Below are positions 1 through 10,555 of a stretch of DNA of 64,000 nt, piece after piece (within the stretch, counting starts at the first letter, position 1; each line of letters starts with the position of its first letter). The position numbers were made by a program, and so were the translations under genes. The notes beneath the pieces are model-generated. The model was not told the DNA's origin and did not search any database. It saw only the letters and a program-made list of their open reading frames with translations. Location of the stretch: positions 25,370 through 89,369 of the forward strand of contig NZ_SJDM01000011.1 of assembly GCF_004761865.1 (NCBI RefSeq). Reading direction: 5' to 3'. Source of the stretch: Crenalkalicoccus roseus. GTDB lineage: Bacteria > Pseudomonadota > Alphaproteobacteria > Acetobacterales > Acetobacteraceae.

Positions 1-1
1 G

Positions 2-193
2 GTGGCGCGCCGGCGCGTTTGGCTGGAGGAGGGGGTGGCGGAGGCGCCGGTGTTCCGCTTCGAGGCGCTGGCGCCGGACCAGGCGGTGCAGGGGCCGGCG
101 CTGGTGGAGAGCGCCACCACCACCGTGCTGCTGCGCCCCGGCGATGCGGCGCGGATGGACGGTCGGGGGTGGCTGGACGTGGCGCTGGGCTGA
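2..193 (+). CDS. Hydantoinase/oxoprolinase A-type protein, C-terminal end (partial)
   Basis: Only the last 63 codons lie in the window; the gene begins upstream. The fragment has the GPALVE...TTTVLL...GDAARMD...GWLDV pattern that closes HyuA-type N-methylhydantoinase/5-oxoprolinase subunits, in which a Gly-Pro-Ala-(Leu/Ile)-(Val/Ile)-Glu stretch is followed by a Thr-rich beta strand. Such enzymes open hydantoin or oxoproline rings with ATP. The apparent GTG at base 2 is probably an internal codon. The assignment rests on this tail alone. Confidence 0.6.
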   Translation: MARRRVWLEEGVAEAPVFRFEALAPDQAVQGPALVESATTTVLLRPGDAARMDGRGWLDVALG

Positions 194-263
194 CCGCCCG
201 CCACCTCCCGCGCCGCCGGGGATCCGCCGCGGCGCCGGAACGCCGCGGCGGCCGCCGGAGCGG

Positions 264-2516
<2,253 letters not shown>

Positions 2517-2546
2517 CTAGGTGCGGGTGGCGATGGATGGAAACGG

Positions 2547-2585
2547 TTTTTTTTTCGTCGAATGCATCGAATGCGTCGATTGAAA
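2547..2585. promoter_or_regulatory. Poly-T tract and three 9-bp direct repeats between katG and the FAH gene
   Basis: Nine consecutive T (2547-2555) are followed by three head-to-tail 9-bp units: CGAATGCAT (2559), CGAATGCGT (2568) and CGATTGAAA (2577, diverged). Such an AT-rich stretch is rare in this DNA and lies in the divergent promoter region of katG. Binding by a peroxide- or iron-responsive regulator is only inferred. I do not see a clear OxyR or Fur consensus. Confidence 0.4.
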
Positions 2586-2690
2586 CCGTCGCGCCAAGCG
2601 CAGCGGCGGCGCTGCCGGCCGTCGGCCGGGCTTGCCAGCCTCCCGCCGCCGCGCTCCGCTGCGCGGCGACACCGAGGGAGGGATCGCCTC

Positions 2691-3581
2691 ATGACCAGGC
2701 TCGCCACCATCGCCGACGCCCAGGGGCCGCGTGTCGGCGCCGTGCTGGAGGAGGGCCGCGTGCTCGACCTCTGCGCCGCCGGCCTCGCCGCCGCCGCCGA
2801 CATGGTCGGGCTGATCGAGGCGGGGCCGGAGGCCTGGGCGCAGGCGAAGCGCCTCGCCGCGCAGCCGCCCCCGGGCGCGGTGCTGCCGCTGGTGGCGGTC
2901 AGGCTGCTCGCGCCCATCCCCCGGCCGCGGCGCAACGTGTTCTGCGTCGGCCGCAACTACATGGACCATGTGGCGGAGGGCGACCGCACCCGCGGCATCA
3001 CCCAGTCCGAGGTGCCGAAATACCCGCAATTCTTCACCAAGGCCCCGGACTGCGTGATCGGGCCGGAGGAGACGATCCCGCCGCACGCCGGCGTGACGCG
3101 GTGGCTCGACTACGAGGTGGAACTCGCCCTCGTCATCGGCCGGGAGGGGCGCGACATCCCGCGGGAGCGGGCGCTCGACCACGTGTTCGGCTGGACCATC
3201 GGCAACGACGTGACGGGGCGCGACCTGCAGCGCCGCCACGGCCAGTGGTTCAAGGGCAAGTCGCTCGACCGCTCCTGCCCGCTCGGCCCCTGGATCGTGC
3301 CGGCGGACGAGCTGGACGCGCTCGCCACCGGCATCCGCCTCTGGGTGAACGGAGAGAAGCGGCAGGACAGCCACACCTCGAAGATGATCTTCGACGTGAA
3401 GGAGATCATCCACCAGCTTTCCCTCGGCTTCACCCTGAAGCCCGGCGACGTGGTGCTGACCGGCACGCCGGAGGGCGTGGGCTACGCCATGCAGCCGCCG
3501 CGGACGCTGCAGCCCGGCGACGTGGTGGAGTGCGAGATCGACGGCATCGGCCGCCTGCGCAACCGCGTGGCGGAGGGCTGA
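2691..3581 (+). CDS. Fumarylacetoacetate hydrolase (FAH) family protein
   Basis: 296 residues, C-terminal FAH fold. The metal-binding residues are visible as Glu142 and Glu144 in DYEVELALVIG and Asp174 in GNDVTGRDLQ. The lysine-containing WFKGKSLD and the TGTPEGVGYA loop are also typical. Family members hydrolyse or decarboxylate C-C bonds of 2-oxo acids such as fumarylpyruvate, acylpyruvates or oxaloacetate. The exact substrate cannot be read from sequence. ATG 2691 follows GAGGGAGGG. Confidence 0.88.
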   Translation: MTRLATIADAQGPRVGAVLEEGRVLDLCAAGLAAAADMVGLIEAGPEAWAQAKRLAAQPPPGAVLPLVAVRLLAPIPRPRRNVFCVGRNYMDHVAEGDRTRGITQSEVPKYPQFFTKAPDCVIGPEETIPPHAGVTRWLDYEVELALVIGREGRDIPRERALDHVFGWTIGNDVTGRDLQRRHGQWFKGKSLDRSCPLGPWIVPADELDALATGIRLWVNGEKRQDSHTSKMIFDVKEIIHQLSLGFTLKPGDVVLTGTPEGVGYAMQPPRTLQPGDVVECEIDGIGRLRNRVAEG

Positions 3582-3655
3582 ACGCGCGCCCGGCGCGGGA
3601 CGGAGCGCCGCCTCCTCCTGGGGCGAAACCGCGCTTCCGGCCGTCTGCGATCCGT

Positions 3656-3764
3656 CCTGGAGCGGATCCTGTTCAGGTGGCCTCACCTGAACGGGTGAAG
3701 AGGCTCGCACACCCAATGAGCCAGGGCATTCGCCGTGAGCCAGGCCGAACGGAAAATCTTCTAG
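3656..3764 (-). repeat. Dispersed palindromic element, copy A
   Basis: Copy of an approximately 110-bp element also found at 37074-37183 and 45863-45969. It contains a 12-bp stem with a 4-base loop (CCTGTTCAGGTG at 3668-3679, CACCTGAACGGG at 3684-3695). A second pairing follows (GGCTCGCAC with GTGAGCC), then a terminal CTAG (3761-3764). That CTAG supplies the TAG stop codon of the guanidinium exporter gene on the minus strand. The outer left end has drifted to CTGG. It lies between two convergent genes. Confidence 0.85.
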
Positions 3765-4075
3765 CCCGCCAGCTTCAGGCCGATGATCCCGGTGAGGATC
3801 AGGCCGATGCAGGCGAGGCGCGCCGGCGTCGCCGCCTCACCGAAGAGCAGGATGCCGAGCAGCGCCGTGCCGGCGGCACCGATGCCGGTCCAGATCGCGT
3901 AGGCGGTGCCGAGCGGCAGGGTGCGCAGCGCCAGGCCGAGCAGGAGCAGGCTGAGCGCCATGCTCCCCGCCGTCAGCAGCGACGGCACGAGGCGGGTGAA
4001 GCCCGCCGAATACTTCAGCCCGACTGCCCAGCCGATCTCCAGCAGGCCGGCCAGCAGCAGGACGACCCAGGCCAT
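3761..4075 (-). CDS. gdx: Guanidinium exporter Gdx/SugE (SMR family)
   Basis: A 104-residue, four-helix small multidrug resistance protein of the inner membrane. It matches the SugE/Gdx branch: Glu13 within [17 protein letters not shown] is the essential proton/substrate residue, and [12 protein letters not shown] and LGIIL-type helix 4 motifs are present. Gdx proteins export guanidinium in exchange for protons, as homodimers of dual topology. The start follows GAGGGAGG. A guanidine-II type riboswitch directly upstream supports this assignment over a quaternary-amine pump. Its TAG stop is formed by the end of a dispersed palindromic element. Confidence 0.9.
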   Translation of the reverse strand: MAWVVLLLAGLLEIGWAVGLKYSAGFTRLVPSLLTAGSMALSLLLLGLALRTLPLGTAYAIWTGIGAAGTALLGILLFGEAATPARLACIGLILTGIIGLKLAG

Positions 4076-4098
4076 CACGGAGCCTCCCTCGGGTCCGT

Positions 4099-4148
4099 GG
4101 CAGGGTCGTCCCCACCGGAATGATGAACGGGCGAGGTCGTCCACGCCC
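4099..4148 (-). promoter_or_regulatory. Mini-ykkC (guanidine-II) riboswitch
   Basis: Reading on the minus strand, two hairpins each have an ACGA tetraloop, the hallmark of mini-ykkC. The first (4148-4129) has arms GGGCGTGG and CCTCGCCC with one mismatch. The second (4116-4099) has arms GGTGGGG and CCCTGCC with two G-U pairs. They are separated by 12 bases, and the second ends about 23 bases before the gdx start codon, close to its ribosome site. In the known class, guanidinium lets the two loops dock and frees the ribosome site. Confidence 0.85.
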
Positions 4149-4178
4149 GCCCGGCAGATGGGGCCGCGCGGGGCGCGG

Positions 4179-4820
4179 TCAAGCCGTCGGGCGCAGCGGC
4201 CGGGCCGGCACGCCGCCCACCACCGCCCCCTCGGGCACGTCCCCGACCACCGCCGCGCCGGCCCCGACCACGGCGCCGGCGCCGATCGCCACGCCGGGGC
4301 GGCAGCACGCCCCGGCGCCGACCAGCGCCCCCTCCCCCAGCCGCACCCCGCCGGGCAGCACCGCGCCGGGGCCGACATGCGCCGCCTCGCCCACCTCCGC
4401 ATCGTGCTCGACGACGGCGCCGCTGTTGACGATGGCGAGCCGCCCGATGCGGACGCCGGCGCCGAGCACGGCGCGCGGCAGCACCACCGCCCCCTCCTCC
4501 ACCACGGCGCTGCGCGCCCGCACCGCCGAGGGATGCACCAGCGCCGGCAGCGCGAAGCCGAGCGCGGCAAGGCGCGCCGCCGCCGCGCGCCGCGCCGCGT
4601 TCTCGCCGAGCGCCGCCACGGCGAGGCGGATCCCCGCCGCCCGCAGCCCCGGCAGCGCCGCCTCGGTGCCGAGCACCGGCAGGCCGAGCACCGCCTCCGC
4701 CCGCGGCGCCGCGTCCACCACGCCGATCGGGGCATAGGCGGGCAGGTCGCGCAGCAGCTCGATCAGCGCCCGCCCGTGCCCTCCCGCGCCGAGCACCACC
4801 ACCGCCTCCGTCATCGCCAT
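4179..4820 (-). CDS. NeuD/PglD-type sugar O/N-acetyltransferase with left-handed beta helix
   Basis: 213 residues. The N-terminus has a Rossmann-like GAGGHGRAL motif, as in NeuD/PglD proteins that bind a UDP-sugar. From about residue 95 onward there are hexapeptide repeats (for example GAVVLP, GAGVRI, GAVVEH, GAVVGA) forming the acetyl-CoA binding beta helix. Such enzymes acetylate amino-sugars or sialic acid for surface glycans. No glycan cluster is next to it, so the substrate is unknown. The first ATG (4820) has a GAGG site at suitable distance; an ATG six bases later is possible. Confidence 0.82.
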   Translation of the reverse strand: MAMTEAVVVLGAGGHGRALIELLRDLPAYAPIGVVDAAPRAEAVLGLPVLGTEAALPGLRAAGIRLAVAALGENAARRAAAARLAALGFALPALVHPSAVRARSAVVEEGAVVLPRAVLGAGVRIGRLAIVNSGAVVEHDAEVGEAAHVGPGAVLPGGVRLGEGALVGAGACCRPGVAIGAGAVVGAGAAVVGDVPEGAVVGGVPARPLRPTA

Positions 4821-4970
4821 CCCGCCCTCAACCGCCGCGCGATTGTGCCGGAGGCCGGCCGGCGCCGCCACGCCCCGGCGCCGGCCGACGTTGGCGAAGC
4901 GGCCCCGCCGCCCGATATTGCCCGTTCCAGCCATCCCATCAGCCAGACCGTCGGAGCGGACCCGCAAGGC

Positions 4971-5945
4971 ATGGACACCAGCGAATGGGAGATCCCGCCG
5001 GAGCTGCAGCCGGATCCCTCCGACTACGGCTTCGACCTCGACCAGGCCCTGACCGCCGTGGTGGGCGTGAAGGCGATGATCCCGCCGGACGGCTTCACGG
5101 CGCAGACCCTCGGCACGGAGCGGATCGGCAGCGGGGTGGTGATCCGCTCCGACGGGCTGGTCGCCACCATCGGCTACCTGGTGACCGAGGCGGAGACGAT
5201 CTGGCTCACCACCCATGACGGCCGCGCCGTTCCCGGCCACGCCCTCGCCTACGACTTCGAGACCGGCTTCGGCCTGATCCAGGCGCTGGGGCGGCTGAAC
5301 CTGCCGGCGCTGAAGCTGGAGGACGGCAAGGCGCCGCGGCCCGGTGATGCGGCGGTGCTGGCCAGCGCCGGCGGGCGCAGGCACGCGCTGCGCTGCACCG
5401 TCGCGGCGCGGCAGGAATTCGCCGGCTACTGGGAATACCTGCTGGAGGAGGCGATCTTCACCGCCCCCGCCCACCCCTCCTGGGGCGGGGCGGGGCTGAT
5501 CGGGGGCGACGGCCGGCTGCTCGGCATCGGCTCCCTCGTCATGCAGCAGCAGGACGGCAAGGGGCGGCGCATCGATCTCAACATGGTGGTGCCGGCCAGC
5601 CTGCTGCCGCCGATCCTCGACGACCTGCTGGCCTACGGGCGGGTGAACCGGCCGGCGCGGCCCTGGCTCGGCCTCTACGCCACCGAGGACGAGACCGGCG
5701 TGGTGGTCAGCTCCATGGCGCGCAACGGCCCGGCGCAGCAGGCGGGACTCGAGGAGGGCGACCGCGTGGTGGCGGTGGGCGGCACCCGCATCGGCGACCT
5801 GCCCGGGCTGTGGCGCGCCGTCTGGGCCTCGGGCAACGCCGGCTGCCGGGTGCGGCTGACCATCGCCCGCGACGGCGGCATGCAGGAGGTGGTGCTGCGC
5901 TCGGCGGACCGCCGCGCCTTCCTCAAGGCGCCGCGGCTGCACTGA
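4971..5945 (+). CDS. Trypsin-like/PDZ protein lacking the catalytic triad (HtrA-like pseudoprotease)
   Basis: 324 residues: a chymotrypsin-fold domain (about 25-215) and a C-terminal PDZ domain (about 232-315, with RPWLGLY and AGLEEGDRVVAV). Aligned with DegP/HtrA, the His of TNNHV is Tyr69 (ATIGYLV), the Asp of the SDIALL motif is Gly99 (ETGFGLIQ), and the Ser of GNSGG is Gly172 (SWGGAGLIGG). All three catalytic residues appear lost while the surrounding fold is kept. No signal peptide is seen, so it may act in the cytoplasm. Its TGA overlaps the ATG of the following hydrolase by one base, which implies coupled translation. Confidence 0.8.
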   Translation: MDTSEWEIPPELQPDPSDYGFDLDQALTAVVGVKAMIPPDGFTAQTLGTERIGSGVVIRSDGLVATIGYLVTEAETIWLTTHDGRAVPGHALAYDFETGFGLIQALGRLNLPALKLEDGKAPRPGDAAVLASAGGRRHALRCTVAARQEFAGYWEYLLEEAIFTAPAHPSWGGAGLIGGDGRLLGIGSLVMQQQDGKGRRIDLNMVVPASLLPPILDDLLAYGRVNRPARPWLGLYATEDETGVVVSSMARNGPAQQAGLEEGDRVVAVGGTRIGDLPGLWRAVWASGNAGCRVRLTIARDGGMQEVVLRSADRRAFLKAPRLH

Positions 5946-7555
5946 TGGCGGAGCTCGGCCTGCTCGCGCTGCGCCGCGCGGCGCGGCGCCTGCTCGCCCC
6001 CTTCGAGGGTGCGCGCGCGCCCGGGGCCGCCCTCGGCCTGGTACGCGGCGGCGCGCTGGTGCTGCACGAGGGCGCGGGGATGGCCAGCATCGAGCTCGGC
6101 GTGCCGATCGGGCCGGAGACCTGCTTCCGCATCGCCTCGGTCAGCAAGCAGTTCACCTGCGCCGCCATCCTGCTGCTGGCGCGGGAGGGGCGCCTCTCTC
6201 CCGAGGACGACATCCGCGCCCACCTGCCGGAGCTGCCCGACCTCCGCGCCCGCATCACCCTCGACCACCTGATGCGCAACACCTCCGGCCTGCGCGACGT
6301 GCTGGAGCTGATGCGCATGGGCGGGGCCGACCTCTCGCAGCCCTGCGGCACGGAGCACCTCCTCGCCGCCATCCTCCGCCAGCGCGGGCTGAACTTCCCG
6401 CCCGGCAGCCGCTTCCTCTACTCCAACACCGGCTTCCTGCTGCTCGGCCAGGTGGTGGAGCGGGTGGCGGGCGAGCCCCTCGGCGCCTTCCTGGAGCGGC
6501 GCATCCTCCTCCCCCTCGGCATGACGCGCACGCGCCTGACGCCGGAGGCGGAAGCGGTGGTGCCCGGCCTCGCCACCGGCTACCTGCCGCGCGAGGGGGG
6601 CTTCGTCCAGGCACGGCACGGCTTCCCCCTCGGCGGCGAGGGTGGCCTCGTCTCCTGTGTCGAGGACCTGGCGCTGTGGGACCGGGCGCTGGCGACGGGC
6701 CATGTCATCGGCCGCGACCTCGCCGAGGCGCTGACGATGCAGGCGCCCTTCGCCAACGGGCGGATGAACCGCTACGCGCGCGGCCTGGAGGTGGGGGAGT
6801 ATCGCGGGCTGCGCACCGTGGACCATGGCGGGCTGTGGCCCGGCTTCCGCAGCGCCTTCCTGCGCGTGCCGGACCTGTCGCTGACGGTGATCGCCCTCGC
6901 CAACCATGGCGGCGTCGATCCGCACCTGCTGGCGCAGCAGCTCCTCGACGCGGCGGTGGAGGGGCTGCCCGGCGTGCGCCCCGCCCCCGCCCCGCCGCCG
7001 CGCGCCGCGCTCGAGCCGCTGCTCGGGCGCTGGATCGAGCCGGAGACCGCGACCACGCTCGAATTCTCCCTGACCGGGGCGGGCGAGCTGCAGGCGGTGC
7101 AGCACGGCGTCCCCTTCGCCCTGGTGCCGACGGGCGACGGGCGCCTCACCGCCCGCCGCGGCGGCTTCCCCTTCCTCGTCGCCCCGCCCGAGGGCGGGGA
7201 GCTGGTGGTGGAGACCAGCGCCGGCACCCTCTCCCGCTTCCGCCGCGCCCCGGAGGGGGCGGCGCTGCCCGCCGACCTCGCCGGCCCCTGGCGCTGCGCC
7301 GAGCTCGACGCGGCGTGGAGCATCGCGCCGGAGGGTGGGGAGATGGCGGCGCGGGTCCGCGGCCCGCTGGTCTCCGCCGGGCCGTGGCGGATCACCCCCG
7401 TCGCCCCGGACGCCTTCCGGGTGCACGTCCCGGGCACGCTGTTCCCGGGCTGGCTGGACGGGCGGGTGCTGCGCGACGCCGCCGGGCGGGCCGAGGCGCT
7501 CTCGGTCAGCGGCGGCCGCGCCCGCGACCTGCGCTTCGCGCGGGAGCCGGCCTGA
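5945..7555 (+). CDS. D-aminopeptidase-like serine hydrolase (peptidase family S12)
   Basis: 536 residues. The N-terminal beta-lactamase fold has the three class C motifs: SVSK (Ser65, Lys68), Tyr159-Ser-Asn161 and His294-Gly-Gly296. The SVSKQFTCA and NTSGLRD surroundings, and about 200 further residues that look like the two small beta-barrel domains, match Ochrobactrum-type D-aminopeptidase, which removes N-terminal D-residues from peptides. A relative acting on other peptides or esters is possible. No signal peptide. It starts inside the stop of the HtrA-like pseudoprotease gene (TGATG). Confidence 0.75.
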   Translation: MAELGLLALRRAARRLLAPFEGARAPGAALGLVRGGALVLHEGAGMASIELGVPIGPETCFRIASVSKQFTCAAILLLAREGRLSPEDDIRAHLPELPDLRARITLDHLMRNTSGLRDVLELMRMGGADLSQPCGTEHLLAAILRQRGLNFPPGSRFLYSNTGFLLLGQVVERVAGEPLGAFLERRILLPLGMTRTRLTPEAEAVVPGLATGYLPREGGFVQARHGFPLGGEGGLVSCVEDLALWDRALATGHVIGRDLAEALTMQAPFANGRMNRYARGLEVGEYRGLRTVDHGGLWPGFRSAFLRVPDLSLTVIALANHGGVDPHLLAQQLLDAAVEGLPGVRPAPAPPPRAALEPLLGRWIEPETATTLEFSLTGAGELQAVQHGVPFALVPTGDGRLTARRGGFPFLVAPPEGGELVVETSAGTLSRFRRAPEGAALPADLAGPWRCAELDAAWSIAPEGGEMAARVRGPLVSAGPWRITPVAPDAFRVHVPGTLFPGWLDGRVLRDAAGRAEALSVSGGRARDLRFAREPA

Positions 7556-7634
7556 ACAGGACCCGGCCGGGGGGAATGCATCCCCCGCCGCCTGTGGCAC
7601 AGTGCCGGCAGGGAACAGGGGCGGAGGAAGCGGC

Positions 7635-9320
7635 ATGGCCGAGGGCACCTACAACGTCGGCGACCTGGTGGCGGAGTTCCTCGCCCGCATCGGCGTCACC
7701 ACCTGCTTCGGCATCGTCTCGGTGCACAACATCCCGATGCTGGACGGCATCGGGCGGCGCAACGCCATCCGCTACGTCATGGCGCGCGGCGAGATGGGCG
7801 GGGCGCACATGGCGGATGCCTACGCCCGCGTCTCCGGCCATCTCGGCGTGGTGTTCTCCTCGACCGGCCCCGGTGCGGCGAACGCCGTGCCGGGCCTCGC
7901 CGAGGCCTCCTTCGCCGGCAGCCCGGTGCTGCACATCACCGGTCAGACCGCGACGCGCCACCTCGACCGCGACATGGGCACGGTCCACGACCTGCCGGGC
8001 CAGACCGCGATGCTCGCCGCCGTGTGCAAGGCCGCCCTCCGGGTGCGCGCGGCCGAGGAGGCGCTCGGCGTGCTGACCCGTGCCGCGGCGCTGGCCCTGA
8101 CCCCGCCCATGGGGCCGGTCAGCGTCGAGATCCCGATCGACGTCCAGCGCACCGCCATTCCCCGCCCCGCCGGCCTCGACACCCTGGCGCTGCCCTTGCC
8201 ACCGCCTCTGCCGCCCGATCCGGCGGCCCTGGAGGAGGCGGCGGAGATCCTGGCGCGGGCGCGGCGGCCGATGCTCTGGCTCGGCAACGGCGCCAAGGGC
8301 GCGCGGGCGGAGGCGATGCGGCTGATGGAGCTCGGCTTCGGCGCCGTCAGCTCCTGGAACGGCCGCGGCATCGTGCCCGAGGACCATCCGATGACGCTCG
8401 GCGGGATGCACGGCAACGGCTCCCCCCGCGTGCAGGAATTCTACCGCGACGTGGACGCCATGCTGGTGGTGGGCAGCCGGCTGCGCGGGCACGAGACGGC
8501 GGACTTCACCCTGAAGCTGCCCTCGACGCTGATCCATGTGGACGTGAACCCGGCCGCCCGGGGCCGCACCTATCCCTGCGCGGCCTTCGTCTGCGGCGAC
8601 GCCGCGCTGACCATGGCGGCGCTTGCCGAGCGGCTGCGCGGGCGGATGCGGGTGGAGCCCGGCTTCGCCGCCGAGTTCCAGGAGATGCGCCGCCGCGCCC
8701 TGGCGGAGTACCGCGAGACCCTCGGCCCCTATGCCGAATTCCCGGAGCGGCTGCGCGCGGCGCTGCCGCGCGACGCGCTCTGGGTGCGCGACGTCACCAT
8801 CAGCAACTCCTCCTGGGGCAACCGCATCTTCCCGGTCTACGGCCCGCGCGATGCGGTGCACCCGGTGAGCGCGGCGATCGGGCCGGGCCTTCCCATGGGC
8901 ATCGGCGCGGCGCTCGCCGGCGGGGGGCGCAAGGCCGTCGCCATGGTCGGCGACGGCGGCTTCGCGCTGAACCAGACCGAACTCTGGACCGCGGTGCAGG
9001 AACGCGCGGAGCTGGTGGTGATGGTGATGAACGACCGCGGCTACGGCGTCATCAAACACATCCAGGGTGCGCTGCAGGACGGCCGCTTCTTCTACGGCGA
9101 CCTGCTGGGGCCGGACTTCCAGAAGCTCGCCGCGGTGGCCGGGCTGCCCGCCTTCCGCGTCGCCCGGACCGAGGAGCTCGGCCCGACCGTGGCGCAGGCG
9201 GTGGCGACGCCCGGCCCCTCGCTGGTCGAGGTGGACATGACGGCGATCGGCGCCTTCCCGCCCTATGCGCCCTACAGCCGCATGGGCATCTGGGCGCGCC
9301 AGGGCGGGGAGGCGGGGTAG
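7635..9320 (+). CDS. Thiamine diphosphate-dependent enzyme, acetolactate synthase/benzoylformate decarboxylase family
   Basis: 561 residues with the three ThDP domains: pyrimidine-binding (about 8-175), central (about 195-330) and pyrophosphate-binding (about 370-540). The catalytic glutamate is Glu53 in ARGEMGGAHMADAYAR. The Mg-ThDP motif begins at GDGGFALNQTE and ends at MVMNDRGYG. The protein could be a 2-oxo acid decarboxylase or an acetolactate synthase-like ligase. No small regulatory subunit is nearby, which argues against the biosynthetic IlvBN enzyme. ATG 7635 follows GGAGGAAG. Confidence 0.85.
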   Translation: MAEGTYNVGDLVAEFLARIGVTTCFGIVSVHNIPMLDGIGRRNAIRYVMARGEMGGAHMADAYARVSGHLGVVFSSTGPGAANAVPGLAEASFAGSPVLHITGQTATRHLDRDMGTVHDLPGQTAMLAAVCKAALRVRAAEEALGVLTRAAALALTPPMGPVSVEIPIDVQRTAIPRPAGLDTLALPLPPPLPPDPAALEEAAEILARARRPMLWLGNGAKGARAEAMRLMELGFGAVSSWNGRGIVPEDHPMTLGGMHGNGSPRVQEFYRDVDAMLVVGSRLRGHETADFTLKLPSTLIHVDVNPAARGRTYPCAAFVCGDAALTMAALAERLRGRMRVEPGFAAEFQEMRRRALAEYRETLGPYAEFPERLRAALPRDALWVRDVTISNSSWGNRIFPVYGPRDAVHPVSAAIGPGLPMGIGAALAGGGRKAVAMVGDGGFALNQTELWTAVQERAELVVMVMNDRGYGVIKHIQGALQDGRFFYGDLLGPDFQKLAAVAGLPAFRVARTEELGPTVAQAVATPGPSLVEVDMTAIGAFPPYAPYSRMGIWARQGGEAG

Positions 9321-9334
9321 GCCGCCTGTGCCCC

Positions 9335-9961
9335 CTAGCGGTAGCCGGCGCCGCCCGGGCTGTCCGCGCCCTGGCTGCGGAACTGGCCCTGCGTGTCCAT
9401 GCGGTGCAGCTCGCCGGCCGCGCCGGCGGCGGCGACATTGACCCGCGGCATCGGCGGCAGGGCGGCGAGGCGCTGCAGCGTCGCCGCGCCGCCGCCCTGA
9501 TAGGTGGGGGGAGACAGCAGCCGCTCCGCCGCCGCCTGATCGCCGGCGCTGAGCGCGCGGGAGGCGGCATAGAGGGAATCGATCACCGCCTGCGGTGGCG
9601 CGTCGGGCGCGATGCCGAGAGCCTGGCGGAGTTCCGCCCGCCCCTCCAGGAGCTGCCCCTCCAGCGTGCCGGTGAAGCCGCGCCAGCGCGGCCCCGTCGG
9701 CAGCTCCACCGCCAGGTATTCGTAATTCGCCACCGCGCGCGCCGCCTCGGCCGGGCGGCCGGCCAGGCGGTCGGGGGAGGAGAAGGCGCTGGCGGTGCCG
9801 ATGATCGCCGCGCGCGTCGGGTCGCCCGCGCCGGTCACGGCATCCGGCGGCAGCGTCGCGGTCGGCACCGGCCCCACGGGGGCGCAGGCGGCGGCCGCGA
9901 GGGCGAGGGGAAGCGCGAGGATCGCGGCCCTGAGGCCCGGGGGTGTAGCGGTCATCTCCAT
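9335..9961 (-). CDS. Predicted lipoprotein of unknown function
   Basis: 208 residues. The N-terminal signal ends in a lipobox (LAAAAC-AP), so Cys is expected to be lipidated. The mature part is rich in Ala and helical, with no family I recognise. A central FTGTLEGQLLEGRAELRQ stretch and a Q/G-rich tail stand out. The start at ATG 9961 has AGGGA five bases upstream; ATG 9955 is an alternative. It converges with the ThDP gene and lies just downstream of a small HIRAN-like gene on the same strand. Confidence 0.65.
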   Translation of the reverse strand: MEMTATPPGLRAAILALPLALAAAACAPVGPVPTATLPPDAVTGAGDPTRAAIIGTASAFSSPDRLAGRPAEAARAVANYEYLAVELPTGPRWRGFTGTLEGQLLEGRAELRQALGIAPDAPPQAVIDSLYAASRALSAGDQAAAERLLSPPTYQGGGAATLQRLAALPPMPRVNVAAAGAAGELHRMDTQGQFRSQGADSPGGAGYR

Positions 9962-10054
9962 TCCATCCCTACCGAGGGAGCGAGGATCCACCGCCGAGGT
10001 GGCGCCCCCCTCTTCCCCTGCCAACCTCCCGGAATGTACCGGAGTGTAACAGTG

Positions 10055-10357
10055 TCACCCGCCCTCGAACCGCACCAGGATGCGCGGCCGCAGGCGGCAG
10101 GGCACCACGGCCCGCACCCAGGCCCGCAGCCGCCGCGCCGCGCCGAGGCAGCGGCGCAGCGTCTCCGCCTCCGCCGGCGGCAGCAGCCCGACTTGGCGGC
10201 CGTCCCGCGTGTGCAGCGCGAGGCCGAGCGGCCCCGAGCGGCGCAGCGCCAGCCGCGCCCCCGCAGGCGGCACGGCGGCGGGCGTGGCGGCGATGACGTA
10301 GCTGTCGAAGACCGGGCCCGCCGCCTCGGCGGGGCCGGCATTCCCCTGATCGGTCAT
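10055..10357 (-). CDS. Small protein with possible HIRAN-like domain
   Basis: 100 residues. Residues about 30-98 show a beta-rich pattern: a variable strand, SGPLGLALHTRDGRQVGLLP, a helix around a Cys-Leu-Gly, then ARVRAVV and a final RILVRFEG strand. This resembles the HIRAN fold, in which a short sequence G-x-x-(I/V)-G-x-(L)-P is typical and which binds DNA ends or stalled forks in other proteins. The match is weak and I cannot test it. ATG follows AGGGAGGGGG, which fixes the start. Confidence 0.5.
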   Translation of the reverse strand: MTDQGNAGPAEAAGPVFDSYVIAATPAAVPPAGARLALRRSGPLGLALHTRDGRQVGLLPPAEAETLRRCLGAARRLRAWVRAVVPCRLRPRILVRFEGG

Positions 10358-10504
10358 GGTCCCCCTCCCTTCGCGCATGGAGCGATTTGTGCTTGCGGTC
10401 GCTGCCAGCGCCCACAACGCGCTCAGCGCGCGGGATGATGGAAGGTTGGGCGTGGATCGGGCTGAACTGGGCGTGATGCACGGTGCTGGAACGGTTGCCA
10501 TCTC

Positions 10505-10524
10505 GCCTGGCGGCACGGCCAGGC
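10505..10524 (-). terminator. Hairpin after the tartrate dehydratase gene
   Basis: A perfect 7-bp stem (GCCTGGC/GCCAGGC, six-base loop) 32 bp downstream of the tarD-like gene stop. There is no T-run, so it would act as a weak or Rho-assisted 3' end. The rest of 10358-10555 holds no feature I can name. Confidence 0.35.
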
Positions 10525-10555
10525 ACGCACGCTTCGCTGAAACCGCGCCAATTCG

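Noticed and set aside
3656..3764. Element A as a tRNA or other known structured RNA
   Set aside because: It has no cloverleaf or conserved tRNA bases. The pairings fit a dispersed palindromic repeat, with sister copies elsewhere.
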